Assembly: GCA_002503055.1 (NCBI GenBank)
Contig: DAQX01000016.1
Coordinates: forward strand, 1-38,995
DNA length: 38,995 nt
Direction of reading: 5' to 3'
Origin: Euryarchaeota archaeon UBA86
GTDB taxonomy: Archaea > Thermoplasmatota > Poseidoniia > Poseidoniales > Thalassarchaeaceae
Numbering within the stretch: the stretch's first letter is position 1; each line of letters begins with the position of its first letter. Positions 7,002 to 15,548 of this stretch are shown piece by piece. The notes under the pieces are model-generated. The model was given only the letters and a program-made list of their open reading frames with translations, was not told the DNA's origin and made no database searches. The translations under genes were made by a program, and so were the position numbers.

Positions 7002-8024
7002 ATGGCCGACTTACTTGACCCGGAGTTGGATAAGATACTCGAGGGGACTTCAAGATCGTTCTATCTCAGTCTAGGCAAACTCCCTTCGAAAATCCGCTCT
7101 CAGATTGGCCTACTATACCTACTGGCTAGGACATCGGACACCATTGCAGACTCAGAAAAGGGCTCTACTTCTGACAGACTGGCTTGGCTACAGCAATATG
7201 GAGACTATGTGCAGGATGTAGGAGAAAGTTTGCCGGACCTCAGCGAATTGTCCGCAGTACAGCGAATTCAAGCCGAAGGAAGATTACTGGAGGTAGTCGA
7301 GGATTCGGTCGCTTGTTTGGATAGATTTTCACAAGAGGATCAAAATCGTATCAAGCAATGCCTAGAGATTATCATCAGTGGCCAGATACTGGATTTGGAG
7401 AGATTTGCCGAGGCTGGCCCTGACAACATGGTCTCGCTTCGAGACGACTCTGAATTAGATGACTATGCGTATCGAGTGGCCGGGAGTGTAGGGGAATTTT
7501 GGACTAGTATTTCTTTGGGGCACTTATTCAAACTCAGCGAGGAAGATGAGAGTAAGTTATACGATCTAGCCGTAAGATTTGGAAAGGCCCTACAGATGAT
7601 TAACATCTTGCGAGATATTCCTGAAGATTTAGCAATGGGGCGTTGCTATATCCCTGCTCCAGCACTATCTGAGGTCGATTTGATTCCAGAAGATCTCCTT
7701 GACCACACAAACATTGAGAGTTTCAGGCCCCTATATTCGCGATATCTCGACTTGACTGCAGACCATCTTGAGTCCGCCATAGGTTACATCGAGATGTTGC
7801 CTCATTCACAGTTCAGACTACGTGGAGCATGTATGCTACCTGTGCTGATTGCATATCGTACTCTGGACCGATTGAGAGATGGAAATGTTCTCGATCCAGG
7901 GCAGAGAATCAAGATCTCTAGGGAAGAAATCAAGGATGTCGTAAAGAAGGTCGCCGTGGCAGTTCCATTTCCGGGCTCGGGTTCGAAGTTGCTAGGTAAA
8001 GCCAAAATGGCTGGCCGTAGTTGA
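7002..8024 (+). CDS. Squalene/phytoene synthase family protein, squalene synthase-like
   Basis: A 340-residue trans-isoprenyl diphosphate synthase that should join two prenyl diphosphates head to head. The first aspartate-rich motif is DTIAD at residues 46-50, in the context LYLLARTSDTIAD, which resembles squalene synthases more than phytoene synthases. The second motif is INILRDIPEDLAMGRCYIP at about residues 200-218. TSRSFYLSL near the N-terminus is the conserved substrate-contact segment. It lies 32 bp after sucD and about 100 bp before a second family member. Squalene synthase (farnesyl diphosphate substrate) is the most likely role, but the product cannot be proven by motifs. Dehydrosqualene is an alternative. 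Confidence 0.75.
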   Translation: MADLLDPELDKILEGTSRSFYLSLGKLPSKIRSQIGLLYLLARTSDTIADSEKGSTSDRLAWLQQYGDYVQDVGESLPDLSELSAVQRIQAEGRLLEVVEDSVACLDRFSQEDQNRIKQCLEIIISGQILDLERFAEAGPDNMVSLRDDSELDDYAYRVAGSVGEFWTSISLGHLFKLSEEDESKLYDLAVRFGKALQMINILRDIPEDLAMGRCYIPAPALSEVDLIPEDLLDHTNIESFRPLYSRYLDLTADHLESAIGYIEMLPHSQFRLRGACMLPVLIAYRTLDRLRDGNVLDPGQRIKISREEIKDVVKKVAVAVPFPGSGSKLLGKAKMAGRS

Positions 8025-8123
8025 TTATCAGTGTACTGCGGGCTTGTTGGGGTCTTGATGCATGTCTCGCGCGCCCGTGGGTGAGTTTCAAAGGTAGCCT
8101 CTGGTCGCTATGGTCCGAGCAGT

Positions 8124-9377
8124 ATGTCACGGCAGCAGCATTCCGAATCGGCTCAAGTGGGCCCGGAGTATGATGAGCATAGCATATCCATGTACGACTA
8201 TGACGATGCTCCTGCGAAGGGACTAGAGAGAGTGAGGTCGGCTGTCAGCATCACTAAGGAAGCGGTTCGTGCAATCAGTATTACTGCCCTCGAGGCAGTC
8301 AGAGAAGGAGCGATTTTCATGGGAGTTATCGGCTCCAGAGGAGAGTTAGTGAATCCATTCAGGCACATCGATGCAGCAATTTGGACAGAACCCGAAGTTC
8401 CTCGCCAGATGATTGACACTGCTTACGATTATTGTGAGGAGTTGACCCGAAGAGAAGCAGGAAACTTCTACCACTCATTCAAGTATCTACCAGATCATGA
8501 AAGAAGGTCGATTATGGCCTATTACGCGTTCTGTAGAAGGGCTGACGATATCGCTGATGGTGACTATGAGGATATTTTCCCAGGCGGCTCATCCGATGAG
8601 CCTGAATCGGTGAATTATCGTGAGAAGATTGAGTCTTTGAGTCCAGGACAGCCAGTAGTTGAGCGCTCGACCTACAACGACAAAATGTCGCAATTGTTCT
8701 ATTACAGGAAGAAATTATCCAGTGCCTACGATGATGTCACCTCTACCGATCCAATATTCATGGCGATGAAAGACACTGTCGAGAAGTACTCCATTCCTCG
8801 TCAGTTCCTCGATGATATGATTAGCGGAATGGAGGACGATTTCCACCGCAACAGATACCAGACATTCGAGGACCTTTACTCATACTGTTACCGTGTTGCA
8901 TCTACGGTGGGGCTTGTGTGTATCGAGATATACGGTTACGATGACCATCGTGCAAGGGAATACGCCGAGTCTTGGGGCGTTTTCATGCAGCTAACTAACA
9001 TTCTGAGAGATGTTGCCGAAGATGCAGAAAGAGACAGAATCTACCTGCCAATAGATGACTTGGCGAAGTATGGGATTACTGAGGAAGATGTGAAGAGTGG
9101 TGGTGCGCTACTTGATCACCCAGGATGGAAGCCATTCGTTGAGGAGTACATCAAGAAGTGTAACCAATACAGAGAGAAGGCGTTCAAGCTACTCCCTCTT
9201 CTAGACCGTAAGTCCAGGTATTCGCCTGCAGCAATGGCGACCTTTTACCAATCGATTCTCAAGAAGATCGAGAAACTAGACGGCGATGTTTTCACAGACA
9301 GAGTTCAACTCTCTAAGGCCGAGAAGATGTTCTTTGCAGCATATGTATATGTCCGCTACCGCTTCCTTGCACTCTGA
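8124..9377 (+). CDS. crtB: Phytoene synthase-like protein (CrtB) with N-terminal extension
   Basis: A 417-residue member of the same family as the preceding gene. The first motif is DDIAD at residues 141-145 in YYAFCRRADDIAD, the typical phytoene synthase context, and the second is LTNILRDVAEDAERDRIYLP at about residues 285-305. The expected reaction condenses two geranylgeranyl diphosphates to phytoene, the first carotenoid step; in related marine archaea this would feed retinal synthesis for rhodopsin, which is inference. About 100 residues precede the catalytic domain, including a predicted amphipathic helical segment (about 35-70), so the protein is longer than usual CrtB (about 300 residues). 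The symbol is tentative. The upstream 99-bp spacer shows no clear TATA box. Confidence 0.75.
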   Translation: MSRQQHSESAQVGPEYDEHSISMYDYDDAPAKGLERVRSAVSITKEAVRAISITALEAVREGAIFMGVIGSRGELVNPFRHIDAAIWTEPEVPRQMIDTAYDYCEELTRREAGNFYHSFKYLPDHERRSIMAYYAFCRRADDIADGDYEDIFPGGSSDEPESVNYREKIESLSPGQPVVERSTYNDKMSQLFYYRKKLSSAYDDVTSTDPIFMAMKDTVEKYSIPRQFLDDMISGMEDDFHRNRYQTFEDLYSYCYRVASTVGLVCIEIYGYDDHRAREYAESWGVFMQLTNILRDVAEDAERDRIYLPIDDLAKYGITEEDVKSGGALLDHPGWKPFVEEYIKKCNQYREKAFKLLPLLDRKSRYSPAAMATFYQSILKKIEKLDGDVFTDRVQLSKAEKMFFAAYVYVRYRFLAL

Positions 9378-9389
9378 GCAGAAGCGGTT

Positions 9390-9408
9390 GCCAATGGCTA
9401 GCCAATGG
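9390..9408. repeat. Short direct repeat GCCAATGG x2 with an internal palindrome
   Basis: Two GCCAATGG copies are separated by CTA, and the junction forms a 10-bp palindrome TGGCTAGCCA. It lies in the 67-bp spacer between the phytoene synthase-like gene and ABCE1, 37 bp before the ABCE1 start. It could be an operator, but chance is not excluded. Confidence 0.3.
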
Positions 9409-9444
9409 AAGAAGTATTGAGTAATTCATCGCGGGGTAAACAAC

Positions 9445-11214
9445 ATGAGGGTTGCAGTTCTTCTAGAGGAAAGATGCAAACCCAATAGCAATGCATTCGC
9501 TTATCTGAAAAAGTACTCAGCTATGTGTGATAGAGAATGTATTCAGGTCGAGGGTACAAAATGCAAGATCCTAGAGACTGCTTGCCCTGTTTGCTTCACA
9601 AGAGCGAAGCACTGCCCCGATGAAGCAGTGAAGATAATCAATCTTCCAGAGGAGTTGGATACGGACCTCACACATTCGTATGGAGAGAATTCTTTCAGGC
9701 TATTCAGATTACCATCGCCTCGTCAAGAGCAGATAGTTGGAATTCTTGGTCCGAATGGAATAGGGAAGTCAACGGCGATAAATCTCCTTTCCGGGACATT
9801 TACTCCAAATTTAGGAGATTGGGCCAATGAATCGCCAGATTGGGATGAAGTAATCTCTACATTTCCTAGAGGAGAGTTGCGAGACTACCTTGGACTTGTC
9901 TCTACTGGAGAAGTGACTATTGCAGTAAAGCCCCAATACATCGACAAACTTCCGAAGATATTTGATGGAGAAGTTAGGGAACTTCTGGAACGTGTTGATG
10001 ATCGTAAAGAGATTGACAAATACTCAGAGGTAATGGGGATTTCTCACATTCTTGAAAGGAAGTTAGGAGACCTATCGGGTGGAGAATTGCAGAGGGTGGC
10101 AATCTGTGCGACACTCCTCAAGGAAGCTGATGTCTACTTCTTCGATGAGCCGTCTTCATACTTGGACATCTATGAACGGATGAGAATGGTTGGAGTTGTT
10201 AGGGACCTTGTTGACAGAGGTAAGAGAGTGCTAGTAGTTGAGCACGACTTGGCCATACTTGATGTCCTGTGTGATTTGGTTCACATAATCTACGGAGAGA
10301 GGTCGGCTTACGGAATCTTCACTCCACCGAGGCCCACTAGGACTGCGATTAATGCATATCTAGATGGTTTTCTAACGGAGGAGAATGTTAGAATCAGAAA
10401 CAAGCCGATACAATTCTTGAGAGGACGGACCCGTGGCGAGGGATTCGGTACTCCTATACTAAAGTGGGGAGATATCGAGAAAACATTGGGAGATTTCAGT
10501 CTGAGAACAGGAGAGGGACAAGTTAGGTCCGCAGAAGTAGTCGGAGTTGTAGGTCCAAACGCCACTGGTAAGACGACTTTGGTGAAGATCATTGCAGGCG
10601 AGATAGAACCTGACGAAGGATGGTGTACGATGGATGCTAAGGTATCCTACAAGGCCCAACATGTTCGACCTAACTTCAATGGAACAGTGCAAGAATGGCT
10701 TGATTCAGAACTTGCTAGTAAATGGAGAAGTGGTGAATTTCACACTCAGGTCATACGAACTCTGCAAGTAGACAAGATGTTAGATTTGCAGGCCGCTAAA
10801 CTTTCAGGAGGGGAACTTCAAGCCGTTAGTATTGCTATTTGCCTAGGAAAGGAAGCTGACTTGTACTTGTTCGACGAGCCTAGTGCTCATCTAGATTCCA
10901 ATGCTAGAATGGAAGCTGCCAAGGCAATCAGAAGAACAATGGAGAGTAATGAGAAAGCCGCGATGGTCATCGATCATGATACTTACTTCCTAGATATAGT
11001 GAGTGATTCGATATTGGTGTTCCAAGGAGAAGGTGGCAATCATGGGCAGGCTGTCGGCCCTCTTTCACTTCGTAAGGGAATGAATCTTTTCCTGTCCGAT
11101 GCAGAAGTCACCTTCCGTAGAGACATTGAGTCACATCGTCCACGAGTAAACAAGCCTTCCAGTAGAAAGGATCGTGAACAAAAGTCGTCTGGAGAATACT
11201 TCTACTCTGATTAA
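9445..11214 (+). CDS. abce1: ABCE1 / RNase L inhibitor homologue (ribosome recycling ATPase) with degenerate Fe-S domain
   Basis: A 589-residue twin-ATPase. ABCE1 splits ribosomal subunits after termination. NBD1 has Walker A GPNGIGKST (102-110), the signature LSGGELQRV and Walker B FFDEPSSYLD; NBD2 has GPNATGKTT, LSGGELQAV and LFDEPSAHLD. NLPEEL follows the N-terminal domain as in canonical ABCE1. The N-terminal domain is unusual. The family carries eight cysteines for two 4Fe-4S clusters, but here the CxPxxCxxxCxxxCP motif keeps only Cys11, with Asn, Tyr and Tyr at the other three ligand positions. The second motif CxxCxxCxxxCP has Arg53 in place of its third cysteine. Cys28, Cys32 and Cys40 are present elsewhere. 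The reading frame is continuous, so this is not an obvious frameshift. Head of a possible operon with grpE. Confidence 0.9.
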   Translation: MRVAVLLEERCKPNSNAFAYLKKYSAMCDRECIQVEGTKCKILETACPVCFTRAKHCPDEAVKIINLPEELDTDLTHSYGENSFRLFRLPSPRQEQIVGILGPNGIGKSTAINLLSGTFTPNLGDWANESPDWDEVISTFPRGELRDYLGLVSTGEVTIAVKPQYIDKLPKIFDGEVRELLERVDDRKEIDKYSEVMGISHILERKLGDLSGGELQRVAICATLLKEADVYFFDEPSSYLDIYERMRMVGVVRDLVDRGKRVLVVEHDLAILDVLCDLVHIIYGERSAYGIFTPPRPTRTAINAYLDGFLTEENVRIRNKPIQFLRGRTRGEGFGTPILKWGDIEKTLGDFSLRTGEGQVRSAEVVGVVGPNATGKTTLVKIIAGEIEPDEGWCTMDAKVSYKAQHVRPNFNGTVQEWLDSELASKWRSGEFHTQVIRTLQVDKMLDLQAAKLSGGELQAVSIAICLGKEADLYLFDEPSAHLDSNARMEAAKAIRRTMESNEKAAMVIDHDTYFLDIVSDSILVFQGEGGNHGQAVGPLSLRKGMNLFLSDAEVTFRRDIESHRPRVNKPSSRKDREQKSSGEYFYSD

Positions 11215-11256
11215 GTGGACCATTGGATTATTGAATGTCGAATAGGACGTGGTGAT

Positions 11257-11760
11257 GTGACCGAGAAGCCAATAGAAGATTCTGAGCCTGAGGTTTTTGA
11301 GGAGGATGAAGATCCAATTACAGCCCTAGAGGCTAGAGTTGAGGGGCTTGAGAAGGAGTTGCAGTACTCTGCTGCCGAGATGGTTAATGTCAGACAGCGT
11401 GCTGTTCGGGACCGTTCTGATGCAATCAGGTACGGAGGAATGTCGCTCGCGCTGAAGATGTTGCCTCTACTAGATAGTCTAGAGAAAGCCCTGAAAGCCG
11501 TAGATGGCGAAGAGTTCGAGTCTCTAAGTGAAGGTGTTAGACTGACTCTTGAAGGAGCTAGGGCTGCAATGGAGTCGGAGGGTGTTGTCAAAATTGAGGT
11601 TGGTGCAGATTTTGACCCTACGACCATGGAGGCAATTGCTACAGTACCCGTCCCAGAAGGTAGTGAGGGCGGTTCTGTAATCGAAATAGTCGAAGTCGGT
11701 TACATGTACCATGACCGTATCCTGCGTGCTGCTAGAGTGATAGTGGCCGAGGACAAGTGA
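11257..11760 (+). CDS. grpE: GrpE nucleotide exchange factor
   Basis: GrpE releases ADP from the chaperone DnaK. The protein has an acidic disordered N-terminus, a long coiled-coil region (about residues 20-55) and the compact C-terminal beta domain. The beta domain contains FDPTTMEAIATVPVPEGSE, matching the conserved FDPxxHEAV region, and the family's final strand pair (VGYMYHDRILRAARVIV). I chose the GTG at 11257, giving 167 residues beginning VTEKPIED. An earlier in-frame GTG at 11215, right after the ABCE1 stop codon, would add 14 uncharacteristic residues. Neither dnaK nor dnaJ is in this window. It overlaps the Rieske oxygenase gene by one base. Confidence 0.85.
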   Translation: MTEKPIEDSEPEVFEEDEDPITALEARVEGLEKELQYSAAEMVNVRQRAVRDRSDAIRYGGMSLALKMLPLLDSLEKALKAVDGEEFESLSEGVRLTLEGARAAMESEGVVKIEVGADFDPTTMEAIATVPVPEGSEGGSVIEIVEVGYMYHDRILRAARVIVAEDK

Positions 11761-12818
11761 TGTCGAGCGATTTGATTGATCCGGATATAAGTAAGGCATA
11801 TACTCTGCCTTCTCGATTCTACACTGATGAGTTGGTATTCAAGGACATTATCTCAGATTTCGCCGAATGTTGGCATTTCGCCGCGCACGAGAGTCAGTTG
11901 GTGAAAGACAATGTTCTGCCTCTAGAGCATATGGAATCTCTCATCGGCGAGCCTATGGTTCTTACTCGGGATGATGAAATCAGATGCTTGTCAAATGTAT
12001 GCACACATCGAGGGATGTTGATTGCGACTGAGTCATGCACGGCTTCAACTCTGAAATGTGGATATCATGGTCGTACCTTCGGTCTCGATGGTTGCTTCCG
12101 GAACATGCCCGAGTTTGAGGGAGTCAAGGGATTTCCGAGTCCCGCTGATGATTTGTCCTCGTTTAATCTGAAGAGATGGAAGGGTTTGCTGTTCACAGGA
12201 AAAACCCCGTTCCGATTCAATGATTGCCTCGAGGAATTGCAGGCAAGGATAGGCTGGATGCCAATCGAGTCGTTTGAGCACGATTCATCTCGTCACCGCT
12301 CGTATGATATCGATGCTAACTGGGCGCTTTATGTGGATAACTACCTAGAGGGTTTTCACATTCCATATGTTCACGGAGACTTGCACGGAGAACTCGATTA
12401 CGGATCTTACAGAACTGAATTGTTCGAGGGTGGTGTGCTTCAAGTTGGCATCGCCCGTGGCGATGAGTCATGTTTTGATTTACCAGAATCTTCTACGGAC
12501 TACGGACAATCTATTGCAGCATACTACTACTGGTTGTTTCCTGGCTTAATGCTGAACTTCTATCCTTGGGGACTATCAGTAAACCTAGTCATTCCTCTCT
12601 CAGTAAATAAGACTAGAATAGTCTACCACGGCTTCGTTTGGGATCGCTCAAAACTGGGAGAAGGAGCGGGAGGTGATCTCGACAAAGTTGAGGCTGAAGA
12701 TCAAGACATCGTCGAGTCTACACACAGAGGAGTGGGGTCTGGAATTTACGACAGAGGTCGTTATTCGCCAACTAGGGAAACTGGTGTGCACCACTTCCAC
12801 AGAATGCTAACTTCTTGA
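11760..12818 (+). CDS. Rieske non-heme iron oxygenase, large-subunit type
   Basis: A 352-residue protein with a Rieske 2Fe-2S site (C81-T-H83 and C100-G-Y-H103) in the N-terminal third. The mononuclear iron motif NYLEGFHIPYVH follows at about 194-205, with His200 and His205 as ligands. This layout is that of ring-hydroxylating dioxygenase alpha subunits and related monooxygenases such as choline or carnitine oxygenases. The substrate cannot be told. No reductase or ferredoxin partner is adjacent, so electrons must come from elsewhere. The ATG overlaps the grpE stop codon (TGATG), suggesting coupled translation. An in-frame GTG three bases earlier is possible. All Fe-S ligands are intact, in contrast to the neighbouring ABCE1. 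Confidence 0.85.
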   Translation: MSSDLIDPDISKAYTLPSRFYTDELVFKDIISDFAECWHFAAHESQLVKDNVLPLEHMESLIGEPMVLTRDDEIRCLSNVCTHRGMLIATESCTASTLKCGYHGRTFGLDGCFRNMPEFEGVKGFPSPADDLSSFNLKRWKGLLFTGKTPFRFNDCLEELQARIGWMPIESFEHDSSRHRSYDIDANWALYVDNYLEGFHIPYVHGDLHGELDYGSYRTELFEGGVLQVGIARGDESCFDLPESSTDYGQSIAAYYYWLFPGLMLNFYPWGLSVNLVIPLSVNKTRIVYHGFVWDRSKLGEGAGGDLDKVEAEDQDIVESTHRGVGSGIYDRGRYSPTRETGVHHFHRMLTS

Positions 12819-12855
12819 CGGGAAATTGATAACCAATGCTGTCATGAGGAGGGGC

Positions 12856-14937
12856 ATGAATGAGAGAGCGAAGACGAGAATCGCTATATTGCTAGTGACA
12901 TGTATGCTTCTTTCTGGCTGTGCAGGCGATTCCGATATCGAGGAGCCAATCAGCGAGGATATCCCCGGATGCATGGACGAGACTGCAGAGAACTACAACC
13001 CCGATGCTACGGTATCCGACAGGTCCTGTGTCTACGCCGAGCCTGAGCCCGAGGGCCCCGATGTAAACTTGGATTCGAGGTCTGAATTCTGCGACGATGT
13101 CAATCCCCATCACTGCATGCTTCCCTTCCCCGCTCCTGCATTCCTAATGCATGATAACACAACATCCACAGGTTACAGATTGGAGATTTCTGGAGAGGCG
13201 ATTCCTGATTCTGGATCTGTTGAATCGGGTGCTTTCCATATGCTCAACCGATTAGATGGTTATAGCCCCTCGACACAAATCTTCACTACATTTGATGTCG
13301 TCCCCGACATTTCTGGACTGGCTGGACACAATAATATCGGAGATTCTCTAGGAGAAAATCACGAGACTGTCTTGATAAATCTGGAAACTGGTGAAAAGTT
13401 GCCGCACTGGGTTGAGCTTGATCAAAGGAGCCAGGATGATGAGCATACCTTCGTTTATGTCAGAACGGTGGGTGGACTGAGTCACGATACCTCCTATGGT
13501 GTTGCATATCGAAACCTCGTTGATGCTGATGGCAATATGGTAGAGGGATCTCAAGCCTTCGTTGCACTCAGGGACGGATTGAGTACTGACTCCGAACAGA
13601 TTGAGAATCAGAGAAGTCAGTATGAGTCTCTGTTTGAAGCTCTAGGAGATGCAGGATTGGATAGATCAGATTTGCAGGCGGCTTGGTTCTTCCATACTGC
13701 TTCTACTGCTTCAATTCTGCAAGACATGATTGCAATGCGCGATGATGCAGAGCAGCGTTTAGGAGATGAGGGAGTTGGATGCAATATTACTGAGGTCGTA
13801 GATAATTACGGCGAGGATAATACCACATACAGACTGATTAGAGCAACGGTGACAACGCCTCAATATATGGAATCGGACTTCCCTCCCTCGGCTATGAGGA
13901 GAGATTCTTCAGGGGCTCCTGAATTTATCGAATTTAGAGAGGTTGTTGCGACTATTCTGATACCTCAAATTCTTGCTGATGAAGAAAGATCCGGGATGAT
14001 GACTGTTCTAGGACATGGATTCATGGGGAGTGGAGATGGCATGGTAGCAGGTTCTGCGTCACAGGCCAATATGACAGGGAGAGTAATGATTGGAACCGAC
14101 TGGAAGGGCTGGAGTCATGACAATGACTACGATGCATTGACTTATTCACTGATTAATGTCGAGTACTTCCAACACCAGCAAGAGAGGCATATGCAGTCAA
14201 TCATAAACAATCTAGCCATGATTAGAACATTCTCTGGTGCTTGTTCGGATATTACAGAGTTCCAACATGAGGGAGTGAATCTTGTCGATGTTTCTGATAT
14301 AGACTACTATGGCGTTTCATTCGGAGGCCTACGGGGGCCCGCTCTGATGGCAATGGTACCTGAGGTAGACCGAGGAGTTCTTTGGGTAGGGGGATCTTCC
14401 TTCACCCACCAGATTGAGAGATCTACGCACTACACTAACTTCGATGTTCTGTTCTCAGAGGTTATTGCCTACCCGTCTAGAAACGATAGGGGACTAATGA
14501 TTGCAGCAATGCAGTCACTATGGGACTCCACTGATGCTGAGACATTCCTTCCATTCCATGGAGAAGGATTAGAAGGAATGGTGCAACCATTTGAGATGCT
14601 ATATATCACTTCAATGAATGATTTCCAAGTTTCTACATTGAGTTGCGATAGAGCTGCGAGAACAGCGGGTCTGAGTAACTTGGAAGCTTCTGCATGGCAC
14701 CCTTGGGGAATCCAGTTAGATTCTGGTCCGTTCAGCGGCTCTGGAGTGGTTTATTTCGATGGAGGATTCCCCGCAGTTCCAGAAGGAAATCTAGCTGGAT
14801 CGATGGATTACCATGGCCAGGCTCACGGTGCCCTAGGAGGACTGCCTGAAGCATACAACATGGCATTTGAATACCTTGATTCTGGAATTATCAGCGATAC
14901 ATGCGATGGTTCGTGCACATTCGAAGGCAGTTGGTAA
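12856..14937 (+). CDS. Secreted lipoprotein with alpha/beta-hydrolase-like fold
   Basis: A 693-residue exported protein. It starts with a basic n-region (MNERAKTR), a hydrophobic stretch and lipobox LSGC, so Cys22 is the likely lipidated residue. A cysteine-flanked module with NYNPDAT (C39 to C58) follows, then an acidic Pro-Glu linker, as in the truncated lipoprotein at 1-207. The large C-terminal region contains a nucleophile-elbow-like motif GVSFG with Ser488 and an upstream VLGHGFMGSG that may form the oxyanion region. A hydrolase on the cell surface is therefore plausible; the substrate is unknown. The ATG at 12856 follows an AGGAGG sequence closely. In-frame ATG 12844 and TTG 12826 are alternatives. 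The C-terminus has a Cys pair (CDGSC). Confidence 0.65.
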   Translation: MNERAKTRIAILLVTCMLLSGCAGDSDIEEPISEDIPGCMDETAENYNPDATVSDRSCVYAEPEPEGPDVNLDSRSEFCDDVNPHHCMLPFPAPAFLMHDNTTSTGYRLEISGEAIPDSGSVESGAFHMLNRLDGYSPSTQIFTTFDVVPDISGLAGHNNIGDSLGENHETVLINLETGEKLPHWVELDQRSQDDEHTFVYVRTVGGLSHDTSYGVAYRNLVDADGNMVEGSQAFVALRDGLSTDSEQIENQRSQYESLFEALGDAGLDRSDLQAAWFFHTASTASILQDMIAMRDDAEQRLGDEGVGCNITEVVDNYGEDNTTYRLIRATVTTPQYMESDFPPSAMRRDSSGAPEFIEFREVVATILIPQILADEERSGMMTVLGHGFMGSGDGMVAGSASQANMTGRVMIGTDWKGWSHDNDYDALTYSLINVEYFQHQQERHMQSIINNLAMIRTFSGACSDITEFQHEGVNLVDVSDIDYYGVSFGGLRGPALMAMVPEVDRGVLWVGGSSFTHQIERSTHYTNFDVLFSEVIAYPSRNDRGLMIAAMQSLWDSTDAETFLPFHGEGLEGMVQPFEMLYITSMNDFQVSTLSCDRAARTAGLSNLEASAWHPWGIQLDSGPFSGSGVVYFDGGFPAVPEGNLAGSMDYHGQAHGALGGLPEAYNMAFEYLDSGIISDTCDGSCTFEGSW

Positions 14938-15537
14938 TCAGCCGACTGGTTCGCCGCCCTCGCGCAGGAATGCGAGGCGTCGTAGTGAGTCGTTGCTAAC
15001 TAGATAGTCCACTACAGCTGAAGGGATTGTCTGAGACAAAACCTCCCTTACTGCTTCCTCATCACCAATGGTGGAAAGCATCCTAGAAGTCTCTCTTACT
15101 CTCCAACCTTCGAAGCTCTCTCGGTTCTCAAGAGGTTCTGTATGAACTTCCCATCCGGCATCCTCGTAGAGTCCTGCAGATGGTGCATCGCTGGTGAAAA
15201 ACACGCCTGCAGTGCCATGATACTGCTCTGCATGAGCAACCCAGTTTGGGGGATCTTCGATATCAGGAATTAGGACCACTTCCACATTCTGTATATTCAT
15301 TTCAGATATCCAAATCTCAATCATTGCAGACCTCTCTTCTGCGCTCCACGGATTCTTCAATGACTCCTCTCTGTTGGAAGAACCTATGGCGATGATTAAG
15401 TTTAGATTGGGGGCCTTTTCATTTCGCCATTTGTTCGCAGCATTGAGAAGTGATGCATGGCCGAGATGGAATGGCTGGAAGCGGCCGAGTACAACTACTC
15501 CTGAAGAAGGGGTTACCTCAGGCGGAGTGGGTTTCAT
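14938..15537 (-). CDS. nadM: Nicotinamide-nucleotide adenylyltransferase, archaeal type
   Basis: It transfers AMP from ATP to nicotinamide mononucleotide to form NAD. Near the N-terminus is GRFQPFHLGH (residues 18-27), the nucleotidyl-transferase HxGH signature in its archaeal NadM form. IAIGSSNREES follows in the position of the family's second conserved segment, then NPWSAEERSAMI. The 199-residue protein uses the ATG at 15537, 11 bp after the stop codon of the upstream gene. A longer ORF to 15600 would overlap that gene and adds non-conserved residues. Its C-terminal 40 residues extend slightly beyond typical NadM. The stop codon abuts that of the convergent lipoprotein gene. Confidence 0.9.
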   Translation of the reverse strand: MKPTPPEVTPSSGVVVLGRFQPFHLGHASLLNAANKWRNEKAPNLNLIIAIGSSNREESLKNPWSAEERSAMIEIWISEMNIQNVEVVLIPDIEDPPNWVAHAEQYHGTAGVFFTSDAPSAGLYEDAGWEVHTEPLENRESFEGWRVRETSRMLSTIGDEEAVREVLSQTIPSAVVDYLVSNDSLRRLAFLREGGEPVG

Positions 15538-15548
15538 CGGTAATTCAC

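Noticed and set aside
9445..9618. Frameshift or sequencing error as explanation for missing ABCE1 cysteines
   Set aside because: The residues around the lost ligands stay in register with the family (nearly ungapped spacing) and the frame is continuous, so the changes look like substitutions.
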